This document shows, one piece after another, positions 27,343 through 35,703 of a stretch of DNA of 64,000 nucleotides. The translations under genes and the position numbers were made by a program. The number at the start of each line of letters is the position of its first letter. The stretch's first letter is position 1. Under the pieces are notes generated by a model, which was given only the letters and a program-made list of their open reading frames with translations, had not been told where the DNA came from and did no database searches. The stretch is from Candidatus Wallbacteria bacterium (GTDB lineage Bacteria > Muiribacteriota > UBA6191 > JACPRK01): positions 62,001-126,000 of the forward strand of contig JACQZN010000028.1 in assembly GCA_016213845.1 (NCBI GenBank). Reading direction: 5' to 3'.

Positions 27343-27753
27343 ATGAGTAAACGCTGGGCGCGCTGGAGCGCGGCGCTCTTGCTGGGAGCTGCGATGCTGG
27401 CCGACGTGGGATGTCAGCCGGGCGCAGCCGCGGGGATAGCCCCGAACACCGTCGGACCGCTGTCGCAAGGAGGCCAGGTGGCCGTGGGCGTGCTCGACAG
27501 GGTCGCGGGCGCCACCGGGCTTCCCGGAGTGCCGTTGGCCCGTAACATCACGGCCGTATCGACGGACGCCGGCGGCGACAAGGCCACGCGGATTCTGGAT
27601 ACCATCTACCAGGCCACGGGCATCCCCGGCGTGGGGCTCGCCCGGGACATCACGGGCATGGCGACCGCCCAGGCCCGCGCGCAGCTCCCGGCCCAGGGCG
27701 GCTTGAACGGCGGCGCGCTCGCCCAGGGCGGCGGCGCTGTTCCCCTGCGCTGA
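27343..27753 (+). CDS. Small exported protein, possible lipoprotein, with internal duplication
   Basis: A perfect AAGGAGG site 8 bp upstream supports ATG 27343, giving 136 residues. The N-terminus is a signal sequence ending in MLADVGCQ; the cysteine suggests a lipoprotein although Asp at -3 is atypical. The body contains two copies of a 24-residue unit, GVLDRVAGATGLPGVPLARN and RILDTIYQATGIPGVGLARD, about 37 residues apart. No family is recognised. It follows the cohesin gene by 137 bp. Confidence 0.65.
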   Translation: MSKRWARWSAALLLGAAMLADVGCQPGAAAGIAPNTVGPLSQGGQVAVGVLDRVAGATGLPGVPLARNITAVSTDAGGDKATRILDTIYQATGIPGVGLARDITGMATAQARAQLPAQGGLNGGALAQGGGAVPLR

Positions 27754-27849
27754 CTTTGCGACTGCCACATGCTCGATCAGGGCGCCGCCGGCGAGACACT
27801 TTCAAGCTCACCCGGTTCTGAGGCGCAAGAGCGCAGGTAGCTCGGTTTC

Positions 27850-27875
27850 AGCCCGGTCTCTCTTGAGGCCGGGCT
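27850..27875. terminator. Possible hairpin downstream of small exported protein
   Basis: AGCCCGGTCT and AGGCCGGGCT form a 10-bp stem with one G-T pair and a 6-base loop. The following bases are only moderately T-rich, so a terminator role is uncertain. Confidence 0.3.
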
Positions 27876-27977
27876 GCTCCTCGTCCGCGCGGGGGCCAGG
27901 CGCGATGGATTTGAGCAGCAAAGCGCCGGGTCGTATCGAGGTCGAGCGGCTCCCGCTGAGGCGACGGGACGGCCGGC

Positions 27978-28211
27978 CGCGCAGCCTTTCCAATCCGTGT
28001 CGAGGGCCAGCCACGCGGCGTGCTCGAGGCCCACGCGTCGAATCTCTTCGTGCCCTTCCACCGGCTGCACTCTCCTACCCAGTTTCCCGGAAGCGGCATC
28101 GGACTGGTCAGCGTGAAGCGGCTGATCTCCCGGCACGGGGGCCGGGCCTGGGCCGAGTCCGAGCCGGATCGCGGGGCGACCTTCTGGTTCACCCTGGCCA
28201 CCGAGGCGTGA
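27978..28211 (+). pseudogene. Relic of a sensor histidine kinase (ATPase-domain C-terminus)
   Basis: The frame reads a GAF-like snippet ([14 protein letters not shown]) joined directly to the end of a HATPase domain ([20 protein letters not shown], then [20 protein letters not shown]) and stops at 28211. The DHp domain, N box and most of the ATPase domain are missing, so no active kinase can result. The fragment is similar to the C-terminus of the adjacent convergent hybrid kinase ([20 protein letters not shown]), suggesting decay of a related kinase gene. No proper start codon is present. Confidence 0.75.
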
Positions 28212-28236
28212 GCCGCAGGCGGCCTCTGGGGCGCGA

Positions 28237-30768
28237 TCACGCCGCCGCCGAGATCGGCAGCGCGAAACCGAAAGTGGCGCCGGCGCCGCTGGCCCCTTGT
28301 GCCCAGACACGGCCGCCGTGGCGATGGATGACGCGCTGCACGATGGAGAGGCCGACGCCGTTTCCGGGAAACTGCGGCGAGGAGTGGAGGCGTTCGAACG
28401 GCTTGAAGAGCTTCGCCGAGTGCCGCATGTCGAAACCCGCGCCGTTGTCGGTGACCGTGCAGACGACCTCGCCGCCCTCTAGCCCTCCCCGCACTTCGAT
28501 GACACCTTCGGGTCGCGCACTCGTGAACTTGATGGCGTTGGAGATCAGATTCAGCATCACCTGACGCATCATCGCGCGGTCGGCCTCCACGAGCGGCAGA
28601 TCATCGGCAAGAAGCTTCAGGCGCCGCCCGGGAGTCAGCCTCGAGAGCGACTCGAAGGCGTCGCGCGCAAGCTCGCCCAGGTCGATCGGCTGGCGCTCCA
28701 GGCTGCAGCGGCTCATCCGCGAGAACTCGAGCAGATCGCGGATCAGCCCCTGCGCGTCCCGGGCCGTCTTGCGGATCAACTCGAGCATCTGCCGGCCCTC
28801 GTCGTCCATAGGCTCCGCGTGGAAGGTGGCCAGCAGCCCCGCCAGCGATTCGACGGCCGCTAGCGGCGATCTCAGGTCGTGCGAGACCGATCGCGTGAAA
28901 GCGTCCAGCTCATGGTTGGTGAACTCGAGTTCGCCTGCCCGTTCGGCGAGCGAGCGGTTGAGCGCGAGGATCTCGAGCTCGGCCCTGCGGCGGCCGACCA
29001 GATTGCCGACGCGTGCTCGCAGCTCCTCGGCCGAGAACGGTTTGGTCAGGTAATCGCTCGCGCCGCTGCGCAGAAGACGCACGCGAAGCAGGTCGTCGCC
29101 GCGGGCGGTCAAGAGCACGACTGGCACGCCGTCCATCTCCCGGTTCGAGCGCAGCGCCCTCAAAAGGTCCTCGCCGCTCATCCGCGGCATCATGATGTCG
29201 CTCAGCACCAGGTCGGGAACCCGCTCGAGCGCCAGCTCCAGAGCTTGGGAACCGTCTTCTGCTGCGACCGTATCGAACTCCGGTGCCAGGCACGAACAGA
29301 TGTAGCGGTTGAGGTCGGGGTTGTCCTCCGCCACTAGCACCACCCCTCGGTGCGCAGCCCTGTTACCGCCGTCGCCCGTGCCAGGCGGCTCCTCAGAGAT
29401 GGCGCGCGGAACGAGCTCGCAGGGCACCTCGACCGGCGGCAGGGCCAGGTCCTCGCCGACCGGAGCCCCTGCCGGCGCGGTCAGGGGCATGGTCACCTGG
29501 AACAGGGCCCCGCCCTCCGGGGCATCGAGGATGGAGATCCTCCCGCCATGCAGGACGACCAGGTCCCGGGCGATGGCCAGTCCCAGCCCCGTCCCGCCGG
29601 CTCTCCGCGTCATGCTCCCGTCGAGCTGCCGGAACCGCTCGAAGACGGCTTCCCGGTCTTGGGCGCGAATGCCCGGGCCGCTGTCGGCAACTTCAAGGTT
29701 CAGCTCCCCGCGGTTGGGGCCGGTCTCGACCGAGCAGCGTACCGAGCCTCCGTCCGGCGTGAACTTGAAGGCGTTGGAGAGCAGGTTGAGCAGCACCCGC
29801 TGCAGCCGATCCGGGTCGACCTCGGCCTCGAGCCGGTCCGGCACCTGCGTCAGCATCCGGATACCTCGGTCACGGGCCGCGGAGTCGAACTGTCCGGCGA
29901 CTCTTCTACAAAGCGAAGCGACGTCTGTCACGGCGTACCGGAGGCTCATCTTGGACGCCTCGAGCTTCGAAGCGTCGAGCAGGTCGTTGACGTGCGCCAG
30001 CAGCGAGCGCGCATTGGCGGAGATGACCTCGAGCTGTCGCAGGTCGTCTGCGCCCAGCCGCGAAGAGCTCGAGAGAGCTTCTGCCGGTCCCAAGATCAGC
30101 GTGAGCGGCGTACGCAGCTCGTGGCTGACATTGGTGAAGAACTCCGTCTTCAGCCGGTCCAGCTCCCGGAGACGTTCATAGAGCACCGTGACCTCGCGCT
30201 CCTTGCGCGCCAGGTCCTCGTTCGCCAGCACCAGCTTGCGGTTTGCCTCGGACACCTCCTGCGCGCGAAGGTAGACTTCCGTTGCCATCCGCTCGTTCTT
30301 GGCGCGCAGCTCCTCGGCCAACTGGTGGCTGGCCGTGCCGAGGCGCTGGATGCGGACGAACTCCGTGACGTCCTCGACTCGATGGATGATGTAGGTCAGC
30401 TTGCCTGTCGAGTCCAGGACAGGGGAATTGCGCGGGCTCCAGAACCGCTCTTCGAAGCCGCCGCCCTCCGATTCCGGACGCCGGATGTCGTACTTCTGGA
30501 CCGCCATCGTGTCGGCGATCTTCTCGGCCAGGACCCGCGCCAGCGACGCCCGCAAGTTGCGCGTCCCCGTGGCCGCGGGATCGTCCGGGTTATCCGGGAA
30601 GACCTCGAAGAGCCCGCGCCCCAGGATCGCTTCCCGGCGCGTCATCGTCGCCGCAAGGTACGCGTCGCTGACCGCCACGATCGTCAGGTCCGGCGCCAGC
30701 ACCAGGTACAGCCCCGGCGCCGACTCGAACAGCGCCCTGAAGTCCGGAAGCCCCGAAGACTCTTGCAT
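28237..30768 (-). CDS. Hybrid histidine kinase, PAS-HisKA-HATPase-REC-HisKA-HATPase
   Basis: From ATG 30768 (GTG 30780 is an alternative) the product has 843 residues. A PAS domain (about 8-145, [20 protein letters not shown]) is followed by a helical linker and a first kinase core with H-box [13 protein letters not shown] and G-box [11 protein letters not shown] receiver domain follows, with its phospho-acceptor in [17 protein letters not shown], then a second kinase core with [14 protein letters not shown] and [11 protein letters not shown]. No transmembrane helix is seen, so it is a cytoplasmic double-core phosphorelay kinase. No dedicated response regulator gene is adjacent. The frame continues upstream without a stop into the beta-helix gene, so a longer fused product is formally possible. 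Confidence 0.85.
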   Translation of the reverse strand: MQESSGLPDFRALFESAPGLYLVLAPDLTIVAVSDAYLAATMTRREAILGRGLFEVFPDNPDDPAATGTRNLRASLARVLAEKIADTMAVQKYDIRRPESEGGGFEERFWSPRNSPVLDSTGKLTYIIHRVEDVTEFVRIQRLGTASHQLAEELRAKNERMATEVYLRAQEVSEANRKLVLANEDLARKEREVTVLYERLRELDRLKTEFFTNVSHELRTPLTLILGPAEALSSSSRLGADDLRQLEVISANARSLLAHVNDLLDASKLEASKMSLRYAVTDVASLCRRVAGQFDSAARDRGIRMLTQVPDRLEAEVDPDRLQRVLLNLLSNAFKFTPDGGSVRCSVETGPNRGELNLEVADSGPGIRAQDREAVFERFRQLDGSMTRRAGGTGLGLAIARDLVVLHGGRISILDAPEGGALFQVTMPLTAPAGAPVGEDLALPPVEVPCELVPRAISEEPPGTGDGGNRAAHRGVVLVAEDNPDLNRYICSCLAPEFDTVAAEDGSQALELALERVPDLVLSDIMMPRMSGEDLLRALRSNREMDGVPVVLLTARGDDLLRVRLLRSGASDYLTKPFSAEELRARVGNLVGRRRAELEILALNRSLAERAGELEFTNHELDAFTRSVSHDLRSPLAAVESLAGLLATFHAEPMDDEGRQMLELIRKTARDAQGLIRDLLEFSRMSRCSLERQPIDLGELARDAFESLSRLTPGRRLKLLADDLPLVEADRAMMRQVMLNLISNAIKFTSARPEGVIEVRGGLEGGEVVCTVTDNGAGFDMRHSAKLFKPFERLHSSPQFPGNGVGLSIVQRVIHRHGGRVWAQGASGAGATFGFALPISAAA

Positions 30769-31896
30769 CTTCTGAATCACACCACGTCCCCGCGGCGCTT
30801 CCGGCACTTTCGGCCCGGCCGGTTGGCGCCTGGTTGTCAGACTACTCCTGCCGTGACGGATTCGCCAGGGTGGGATAGGAATCAAGTGCCGCGCCAGCGT
30901 CGCAGCTCCTTGGTCGCTCGAGCAGTAGCTCACATTCAGAGTGCCTGTTGGAAGCCCGTCGGTGCCATTGCCGGCGATCCTGTTGTTCTGAAAGGACAGA
31001 ATCGTGCCGCTGAGTGAGTTGATGACGCCATTGTTGGTGTTACTCAACACATTGACGCCGGAAAGCCGCACCGTTGTGTTCGGCCCCTGGGCAAGAACGC
31101 CGAGGCCGTTGGTACCCACGAGGGTGTTCTCGAGGTTCAACACCGCTTTCCTGGGAGATGCCGGGGCCGGGTTTACCGTCAGCGCCGCGAACCCGACGCC
31201 CGTGCTGCCGGTGGCTGAGGAGGCCACGACATTCACTGTGCTCCCATCCTCGGCGCGCAGACCCGCAGTGTTCTTCTCCAGATCGGTCCGGTAGATGCTG
31301 CCGGAACACGTTGAGCCGGTGGCCGAGGGCTTCAGCAGAATTCCTCCGCCACCCAAGGAGTTCCCACAGTTGCGGATCACGGTGTTCTTGACGAACAGCT
31401 TGGCCTTATCCGTCGCGTTGACGAACTCGATGCCGAAGTTCGTGAAACGGTTGATGGTGCAATCCTCGACGTAAAGGGCCGCGCAGTCGACGACTTTGAT
31501 GCCGCTCAGTCCGGTGCCGAATCCTTCGATGTCCAGCCCCCGGAGCGTCACGATCGCGGATGAAGAATTGATGACAATCCCGTTCGTTCCGCTGGCGAGG
31601 ACGCCAGCGATGTTCCCGTCGGACAGGATCGTGATCGATTTCGTGATCGTCACGGTCCCGTACGCACCCGGGTCAATAACGTTGATCTCGCCCTTGTCGG
31701 CGGCCTTGTTGAGGGCCCCCGCAAACGTTTTGCAGGGCGCCGTCCTGCTGCAGGGGTTGGCGTCGTCGCCCACCCCGGAAACCCACGTGCGCGAGGCCTG
31801 AGCGCTAGCGATCGAGCTATTGCCGAGCAGGACCAGCGCTGCTACCAAGTACGGGATGATGCGTGCTCTCGAGTAAATGACGAACCTCCGGCGCAT
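30769..31896 (-). CDS. Secreted right-handed beta-helix protein, no stop before the kinase gene
   Basis: ATG 31896 opens a signal peptide ending in SSIASAQA. The mature part starts [20 protein letters not shown] and continues with parallel beta-helix rungs ([40 protein letters not shown]), ending with family-typical [19 protein letters not shown] near 30934. Such proteins are common secreted proteins of unknown role. Homology ends there, but no in-frame stop occurs for the roughly 55 codons before the kinase start. The +1 frame has TGA codons right at this point, so loss of the stop or a frameshift is likely. An exported protein fused to a cytoplasmic kinase makes no topological sense. Confidence 0.7.
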
Positions 31897-32075
31897 AAGA
31901 TGTTGCCGACTGAGTTGCCCTCGCTTCCATCCTACCACGCTCCCACCAGGAATGCCCTGAACCCGCTCCACACCGCCCCCCGGGCCGATGGGCCGATAGT
32001 CCACGTGGACATGGGAGGTCGCATGAGGTAACATCCGATGTGCAACATAGGATACGGTTACAGGAGGTCTGGAGG

Positions 32076-32237
32076 ATGGAGTCGATTTTGAAGATGGACC
32101 AGGATTACCGGGAGGAGCAGCCAGGGATCTCTGAGAGTTCCCGCCCCACGTGGCATCGCCCCCGGATGACGAAGATCGGCGTCGAGGAGACGATGGGCGG
32201 CACGGGCACCGTTTTCGACGGTGTATCTCTGTCCTGA
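32076..32237 (+). CDS. Predicted lasso peptide precursor
   Basis: ATG 32076 follows an AGGAGGT site by 7 bp. The 53-residue product has a leader (1-40) with W26-x-x-P29-x-M31 resembling the YxxPxL recognition motif, Gly35 and the conserved penultimate Thr39. The predicted core is [13 protein letters not shown]: Gly1 could form a macrolactam with Asp8, leaving a five-residue tail. The C-terminal residue is Ser, the site phosphorylated by HPr-like kinases in paeninodin-type clusters. The next two genes are such a kinase and a lasso cyclase, in order A-K-C. Family rules and context support the call; no match to a known lasso peptide is claimed. Confidence 0.85.
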   Translation: MESILKMDQDYREEQPGISESSRPTWHRPRMTKIGVEETMGGTGTVFDGVSLS

Positions 32238-32468
32238 TCCCAATCCAGCCTTACTTCGCCCCCATCTCTGACGCGCAAGTAACTGCCTGGCGAGGGCTTG
32301 CGCCCCGGGCGCTTCCGACCGGGCCCCCCGCGCCTGCAGGCGATCGTGGGGAACGCGCAATCCTCGTGGCCCTTCGCACAATCTCCGGGAAGCTCCCCCT
32401 CTCGCTCAGGACCCGGCTCGAAGCGCGCTCCAACGCTGCCTCCTGAGTTCGACTTGGTCCGAGCCTGA
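32238..32468. other. Gap between lasso precursor and kinase genes, no B1/B2 gene seen
   Basis: All plus-strand frames were read for a PqqD-like leader-binding protein or a transglutaminase-like protease. A frame-2 open stretch to 32446 ends with a basic, Leu-rich tail but matches neither family. Either this is untranslated leader or a gene has decayed here. Confidence 0.4.
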
Positions 32469-32513
32469 ATTCTCCTGCACCACGACTATCGCATCTGCGA
32501 CCTCAAGTGGCGC

Positions 32514-33431
32514 GTGCCGTTCCCGTGCCCGCCGCTGGAACCGGACTCCGCTCCCGGAGAGCCGGACGTTGTCGTGGCGCTCGGCGAAGTGCCGCCGACT
32601 CTGCTGGAGGAATGTTCGGCCACTAGAGCCCTCGAGGTTCGCCAGGGCCGCATTCTCGTTCAATCAGCCCCTGGCGCGGGCCGCTTCTTGGTCGAGGATG
32701 GCCGCCGGGTGAAGGTCGACCCCGGGTCGCTTCCCGAGGCCGGGACGCTCGCGTTCCAGCTCCTAGGCCTCGTCGTGGCTGCGGTCTTACGCCAACGTGG
32801 TCACCTGATCATTCACGGCGCGGCTGCGGCGGCCCAGGGGCGCGCCCTCCTCGTCATGGGAGATTCGGGCGCCGGCAAATCGACCACCCTCCACACGTTG
32901 CTCGCACGCGGCTATGCCATGCTGAGCGACAACTTCACAGCGTTGCGGCGCCGGCCCGACGGAGCGCTCGAGGTCTTGCCGGGGGTTCCCAGGATGAGCC
33001 TCACGCGCGATTCCGCCAGACGACTCGGTACGGACCTGTCCCACCATCCTAAGCATCCGAACGCGCCACAAAAGAACATGCTCCCGACAGGCACCCGGAT
33101 GGCCCCCGAGCCAGTCGAGCTTGCCCTTGTCTGCCAGCTCCGCAGCGGCCAGGGCGACCGGCTGCTGGTCCGTGCTGTCGAAGGCAGCGACAAGTTCGTA
33201 GCGTTGACTCGCTGCCTCTACGTCGGTGGAGTCCAGCACGACCCGCGGGTGACGATGGACATGCTCGCGGCCGCGGCCGGGCAGTCTTCCTTCATCCAGA
33301 TCGAACGGCCCTCGGGCCGATGGTGCCCCGACGATATCGTGGAAGTGTTGCTCAGGGAGATGGCGAAACCCGGAGCCGGAGCCGCCCGCCCTGCGGGAGA
33401 AAAGTCGACGCCTCCCGGGAACTCCGGATGA
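32514..33431 (+). CDS. HPr-kinase-like kinase of a lasso peptide cluster
   Basis: The central P-loop MGDSGAGKSTTLHTLLARGY and the preceding HLIIHGAAAAAQGRALLV are typical of HprK-related kinases found in lasso clusters, where they phosphorylate the precursor's C-terminal Ser. The GTG at 32514 gives 305 residues, but family-like sequence (HDYRICDLKWRV) continues upstream to about 32481. No ATG, GTG or TTG exists there before the in-frame TGA at 32466, so translation may use CTG 32475 or ATT 32469, or the N-terminus is eroded. The last four bases (ATGA) overlap the cyclase start, implying coupling. Confidence 0.8.
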   Translation: MPFPCPPLEPDSAPGEPDVVVALGEVPPTLLEECSATRALEVRQGRILVQSAPGAGRFLVEDGRRVKVDPGSLPEAGTLAFQLLGLVVAAVLRQRGHLIIHGAAAAAQGRALLVMGDSGAGKSTTLHTLLARGYAMLSDNFTALRRRPDGALEVLPGVPRMSLTRDSARRLGTDLSHHPKHPNAPQKNMLPTGTRMAPEPVELALVCQLRSGQGDRLLVRAVEGSDKFVALTRCLYVGGVQHDPRVTMDMLAAAAGQSSFIQIERPSGRWCPDDIVEVLLREMAKPGAGAARPAGEKSTPPGNSG

Positions 33432-35317
33432 GCGGCATGTTCGGGTACGCGCGCCTCGACGGAGCGCCGGCCGAAGCGGAGGCTCTGGAGAAGATGCGCC
33501 AGGCCATGCTGGCGTGGGGGCCGGATGGCGCGTCGCTCTGGCGGCAAGGCCCGGCGGGGCTGGGCCAGGCTCGACTCTTCGATACTCCCGAAGCCCGGCT
33601 CGAAGCCCTGCCCTGGCTCGACGAGCCGTCCGGCGTCGCCTTCACAGCCGCCGCCCGCATCGACAACCGAACGGAGCTGGCGGATGCTCTCGGTCTGAAT
33701 CGAACCGAGGCCTTGGCAATGGCCGACGGTGAGCTGCTGCGAAGAGCCTATCTCGTGTGGGGAACTCAGACCCCGCGGCATGTGCTTGGCGACTGGGCAT
33801 TCGCCGCCTGGCATGTGGCCGAGCAGCGTCTCTTCCTGGCCCGCGACCACTTCGGAATCACGTCGCTCTACTACCATGCGAGCTCCCAGGTCTTCGCCTT
33901 CGCCTCCGATGTCCGCGCGCTCCTGGCGCTCGGGCTCGCTCCGGTCGAGCTCGACGAGCTCTATCTGGCCCAGTTGATCGTCGTCTGGCCTGCCTACCTA
34001 GGGAACCGTACAATCCGAAAGTCGATCTCCAGGCTTCCTCCGGCACATCATCTGGAGATCGCCGCCGGCCGGCTCGTGGCCGACTGCTACTGGCACATGG
34101 AGGACGTCTCCGAGGCTCGGCTCGCGCGGCGCCAGGATTATGTCGAGACCTTTCGGGACCTGTTCGACGAAGCTGTTCGCGACCGCCTGAGGTCGGCGTC
34201 TCCAATCGCCTCGACCCTGAGCGGGGGCCTCGATTCCGGTTCGATCACTGCGACGGCGGCCCGGATGCTCGGTGCCGGCGGGAAGCGTCTGCTCGCACTC
34301 ACGTCGGCGCCCGAGTGGCCCGCGGAGCACTTTGCCCCCGGATACCACGCTGACGAACTGCCGCAGGCGCGCGCGGTCGCGGAGCTGTCGGGCAATGTCG
34401 ACCTCTGCATCATCCGCGGCCGGACGCTCACTCCGATGGCAGCCATGCGCAGCGGTCTGGCGATTCATTCCGAGCCTCAGCACGCCGCGGGGAACCTCTT
34501 CTGGCTGCACGAGCTGGAGCGGACTGCGAGGGACCTGGGCCACCACGTGTTGCTTACCGGTCAGGCCGGCAACGGAGGGTACTCCTGGAGTGGATGGCTC
34601 GATTCGCAGCCGCTTTCGGCCGTCCGGCGTGCTTACGGCATGGCAAGGATGATGAGGCAGACCGTGAAGAGGGCCATCCCCGGAGCCCTCCGGGCATGGT
34701 GGATGAACCGGAATCACGGGCCCAAGGCCCATCTGGCCGGTTCCTCCATTCACTCCGACTTCGCCAAGCGACTGGATCTCGTCGAGGCCATGGCGGACGA
34801 CCCGGGGCTCCGAGAGGCAGCGACTCCGCTCGAGGCCCGATTTCGACACCTCCATCCAGGCCGGGCGGTTTCCGGAGCCATCCACGCTGAGCTGGGAGCC
34901 GCCCATGAGCTGTCCGTGCGCGACCCCACGTGCGACATCCGGCTCCTGAGTTTCTCCCTTTCGATTCCCGACCGGTTCTTCATTGACCATGCAACGGGCG
35001 CCGATCGATGGCTTGCCCGCGGGGCAATGCGAGAGCGGCTTCCGGAGGTCGTACGGCTCGGAAAGCGCCGCGGCCGCCAGGCGGCCGACCTCGTACCGCG
35101 GCTGCGGGCGTGTGCCGGCGAAGTGGAAGCGGCTCTGACCGAGGTCGAAAGGGGGCCGGCCAGTTCCTACGTCGACTGCCGCCGGATGCGTGAAGTTTGG
35201 GTACGGATTCAGCGGGAGGACTCGCCCAGGGCCTTCCTGGAGGCGGCTGCAATCCTCACCCGGGGACTGATGGCCGGTCTGTTCGTGAATTCGATCCTAT
35301 CCGGTTCCACGGCGTAG
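33428..35317 (+). CDS. Lasso peptide cyclase (asparagine synthetase-like macrolactam synthase)
   Basis: From ATG 33428, which overlaps the kinase stop, the product has 629 residues. The N-terminal half is a glutaminase-like fold that starts MSGMFGYARLDG and so lacks the catalytic Cys2 of true asparagine synthetases. The C-terminal half has the PPi-loop STLSGGLDSGSI and the later TGQAGNGGYSW, as in lasso cyclases that adenylate the ring-forming Asp/Glu and join it to the Gly1 amine. With the precursor and kinase upstream it completes an A-K-C cluster. No transporter or isopeptidase follows; the next features are tRNAs on the other strand. Confidence 0.88.
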   Translation: MSGMFGYARLDGAPAEAEALEKMRQAMLAWGPDGASLWRQGPAGLGQARLFDTPEARLEALPWLDEPSGVAFTAAARIDNRTELADALGLNRTEALAMADGELLRRAYLVWGTQTPRHVLGDWAFAAWHVAEQRLFLARDHFGITSLYYHASSQVFAFASDVRALLALGLAPVELDELYLAQLIVVWPAYLGNRTIRKSISRLPPAHHLEIAAGRLVADCYWHMEDVSEARLARRQDYVETFRDLFDEAVRDRLRSASPIASTLSGGLDSGSITATAARMLGAGGKRLLALTSAPEWPAEHFAPGYHADELPQARAVAELSGNVDLCIIRGRTLTPMAAMRSGLAIHSEPQHAAGNLFWLHELERTARDLGHHVLLTGQAGNGGYSWSGWLDSQPLSAVRRAYGMARMMRQTVKRAIPGALRAWWMNRNHGPKAHLAGSSIHSDFAKRLDLVEAMADDPGLREAATPLEARFRHLHPGRAVSGAIHAELGAAHELSVRDPTCDIRLLSFSLSIPDRFFIDHATGADRWLARGAMRERLPEVVRLGKRRGRQAADLVPRLRACAGEVEAALTEVERGPASSYVDCRRMREVWVRIQREDSPRAFLEAAAILTRGLMAGLFVNSILSGSTA

Positions 35318-35365
35318 CCCGACCCCGCCAGGTCGGCCCCGCAGACTCCCCCAAAACGCACAAAA

Positions 35366-35383
35366 GCCCGCCTCGCGGCGGGC
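35366..35383 (-). terminator. Rho-independent terminator, best fit for tRNA-Ser genes
   Basis: GCCCGCC and GGCGGGC form a 7-bp stem with a TCGC loop. On the minus strand it is followed by TTTTGTGCGTTTT, a good U-rich tract, so it terminates the tRNA-Ser transcript. On the plus strand it could also help end the cyclase message. Confidence 0.7.
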
Positions 35384-35421
35384 CCTTCGCACCCACGAGC
35401 ACGCGCTCGTGGCCTGAAAGC

Positions 35422-35514
35422 TGGCGGAGAGACTGGGATTTGAACCCAGGAGGGACGGATTAGGCCCCTACACGATTTCGAGTAGTGCGCATTCGACCAC
35501 TCTGCCATCTCTCC
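35422..35514 (-). tRNA. tRNA-Ser (anticodon CGA)
   Basis: The minus strand folds as a class II tRNA. It has acceptor stem GGAGAGA/TCTCTCC, anticodon loop CTCGAAA, a long variable arm, a T-loop TTCAAAT and an encoded CCA (35422-35424). The anticodon stem has one mismatch. Confidence 0.9.
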
Positions 35515-35548
35515 GCATCGTCAACTTCTCCAAAGTCTCGGGCATGGA

Positions 35549-35641
35549 TGGCGGAGAGGGTGGGATTTGAACCCACGATCGAGCTTGTGACCCGATACCC
35601 GCTCTCCAGGCGAGCGCTTTCGACCACTCAGCCACCTCTCC
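35549..35641 (-). tRNA. tRNA-Ser (anticodon GGA)
   Basis: This is a class II tRNA on the minus strand with acceptor GGAGAGG/CCTCTCC, anticodon loop CTGGAGA, a long variable arm, T-loop TTCAAAT and an encoded CCA (35549-35551). It lies 34 bp upstream of the CGA isoacceptor in the direction of transcription, so the two are likely one transcript. Confidence 0.93.
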
Positions 35642-35657
35642 GCGCGCCTGTCCGAAG

Positions 35658-35686
35658 ACTTCAATTGCTCCAGCTATTGGACTGTC
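35658..35686 (-). promoter_or_regulatory. Possible promoter of the tRNA-Ser pair
   Basis: A perfect TTGACA (minus strand, 35686-35681) is followed 17 bp later by ATTGAA, a weak -10, about 17 bp before the first tRNA-Ser. Confidence 0.4.
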
Positions 35687-35703
35687 AAAGAACCCGGATC
35701 GTG

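Noticed and set aside
32150..32446. 98-codon frame between lasso precursor and kinase as a B1 or B2 protein
   Set aside because: It starts inside the precursor in another frame and shows neither a PqqD-like fold pattern nor the Cys-His-Asp residues of the lasso protease.
35515..35548. Possible third small RNA between the two tRNA-Ser genes
   Set aside because: The 34-bp spacer has no structure beyond tRNA processing sequence.
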